DNA of 39,180 nucleotides from Acetobacteraceae bacterium. GTDB lineage: Bacteria > Pseudomonadota > Alphaproteobacteria > Acetobacterales > Acetobacteraceae. Positions 38,783 to 39,180 of the stretch are shown one piece after another. A program made the position numbers and the translations under genes. The DNA is taken from positions 1 through 39,180 of the forward strand of contig JAIYCD010000154.1 in assembly GCA_027488195.1 (NCBI GenBank), in the 5' to 3' direction. The notes below the pieces were generated by a model that ran no database searches, was not told the DNA's origin, and was given only the letters and a program-made list of their open reading frames with translations. How positions within the stretch are numbered: position 1 is the first letter of the stretch; every line of letters starts with the position of its first letter.

Positions 38783-39180
38783 ATGGCTACGCAAACCGCC
38801 ACCGCGCCCCCCCCGGCACTCCCCCGGCCGGGGCGCGACCCGCGTGCCGATATCTGCCGTGGCCTGGCGCTCTGGATGATCGTGATCAACCACACGCCGG
38901 GCAATTGGGTGGGCGGCTTCACGCTGAAGAACTTCGCCTTCGCCGACGCGACGGAGGCCTTCGTGCTGCTGGCGGGCTATGCCGGCGCCTTCGCCTATGC
39001 CGGCCAGGCCGATCGCCAGGGCTGGGCGCCGGCGGCGGCCGCGCTGATCCGGCGCATCGGCAAGCTTTATGTCGCGCATATCTTCTTGCTGGTGGTCTTC
39101 ACCGCGCAGGTGGGCTTCTCGGCCGCCACGCTGGACCGCGCGGCCTATCTGGACGAGCTGGCGCTGGACCCCTTCGCCGA
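38783..39180 (+). CDS. opgC: OpgC-like acyltransferase (5' part)
   Basis: The first 132 residues of a gene cut by the window end. After a Pro-rich start (MATQTATAPPPALPRPG) comes RDPRADICRGLALWMIVINH, then NFAFADATEAFVLLAGYAGAFAY, both hallmarks of OpgC/acyltransferase-3-like membrane proteins. Further membrane segments follow (KLYVAHIFLLVVFTAQVGF). OpgC succinylates periplasmic osmoregulated glucans. Whether glucan synthesis genes follow cannot be seen. ATG 38783 is preceded by GGGCGGGA. Confidence 0.85.
   Translation, partial: MATQTATAPPPALPRPGRDPRADICRGLALWMIVINHTPGNWVGGFTLKNFAFADATEAFVLLAGYAGAFAYAGQADRQGWAPAAAALIRRIGKLYVAHIFLLVVFTAQVGFSAATLDRAAYLDELALDPFA

Overview
The window is high-GC DNA with dense, often overlapping genes (ATGA and TGATG junctions). 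Gene content points to an alphaproteobacterium of the Acetobacteraceae, most like Roseomonas and relatives. The clues are two orphan TctC/Bug binding proteins, a TRAP transporter, a fused shikimate kinase/dehydroquinate synthase next to a xerD-like recombinase, an EpsC-type serine acetyltransferase and an OpgC homologue. This placement is inference from content; no rRNA or tRNA gene was seen to confirm it. No CRISPR array, IS element, prophage or attachment site was seen.

Layout. 1-4.8 kb: VOC protein, class II fumarase (fumC), a small ribbon-helix-helix protein, then chrA (minus) divergent from an OxyR-type regulator. 4.8-13.8 kb: the most distinctive region. A minus-strand operon reads iron-sulfur subunit, two membrane anchors, TauE/SafE-type exporter, class I hydratase alpha and beta, then a complex II-type flavoprotein. 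It diverges from a plus-strand operon for a ThDP-dependent enzyme and a GntR/UTRA regulator, with a zinc-type dehydrogenase further on. A 39-bp near-perfect inverted repeat lies between the two start codons. 13.8-19 kb: secreted and SOUL-type proteins, an orphan TctC, cysK-cysE, a second orphan TctC. 19-22 kb: a TRAP transporter (dctP-dctQ-dctM). 22-25.8 kb: NADPH-type oxidoreductase, aroKB fusion, a 48-residue membrane peptide, xerD. 25.8-28.2 kb: chemoreceptor and lipoprotein. 28.2-31.1 kb: XRE regulator with an upstream repeat array, divergent from an M20 hydrolase/thiol dioxygenase operon. 31.1-39.2 kb: an LpxR-like pseudogene with two frameshifts, monooxygenase, CHAP protein, RidA with a clear terminator, lipoproteins, an MFS/Gfo-Idh pair, an SGNH hydrolase and the start of opgC.

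How the parts may work together. The 4.8-12.7 kb locus looks like one regulated module for a dicarboxylate: a membrane-bound dehydrogenase/reductase, a hydro-lyase, an exporter and a C-C lyase. Its flavoprotein keeps the substrate-binding residues of succinate dehydrogenase/fumarate reductase but has Cys where those enzymes carry the FAD-linking His. This is the best candidate here for an undescribed system. The 29-31 kb operon pairs an amide hydrolase with a dioxygenase resembling 3-mercaptopropionate dioxygenase, suggesting thiol catabolism. The rest is mostly ordinary metabolism and envelope functions.
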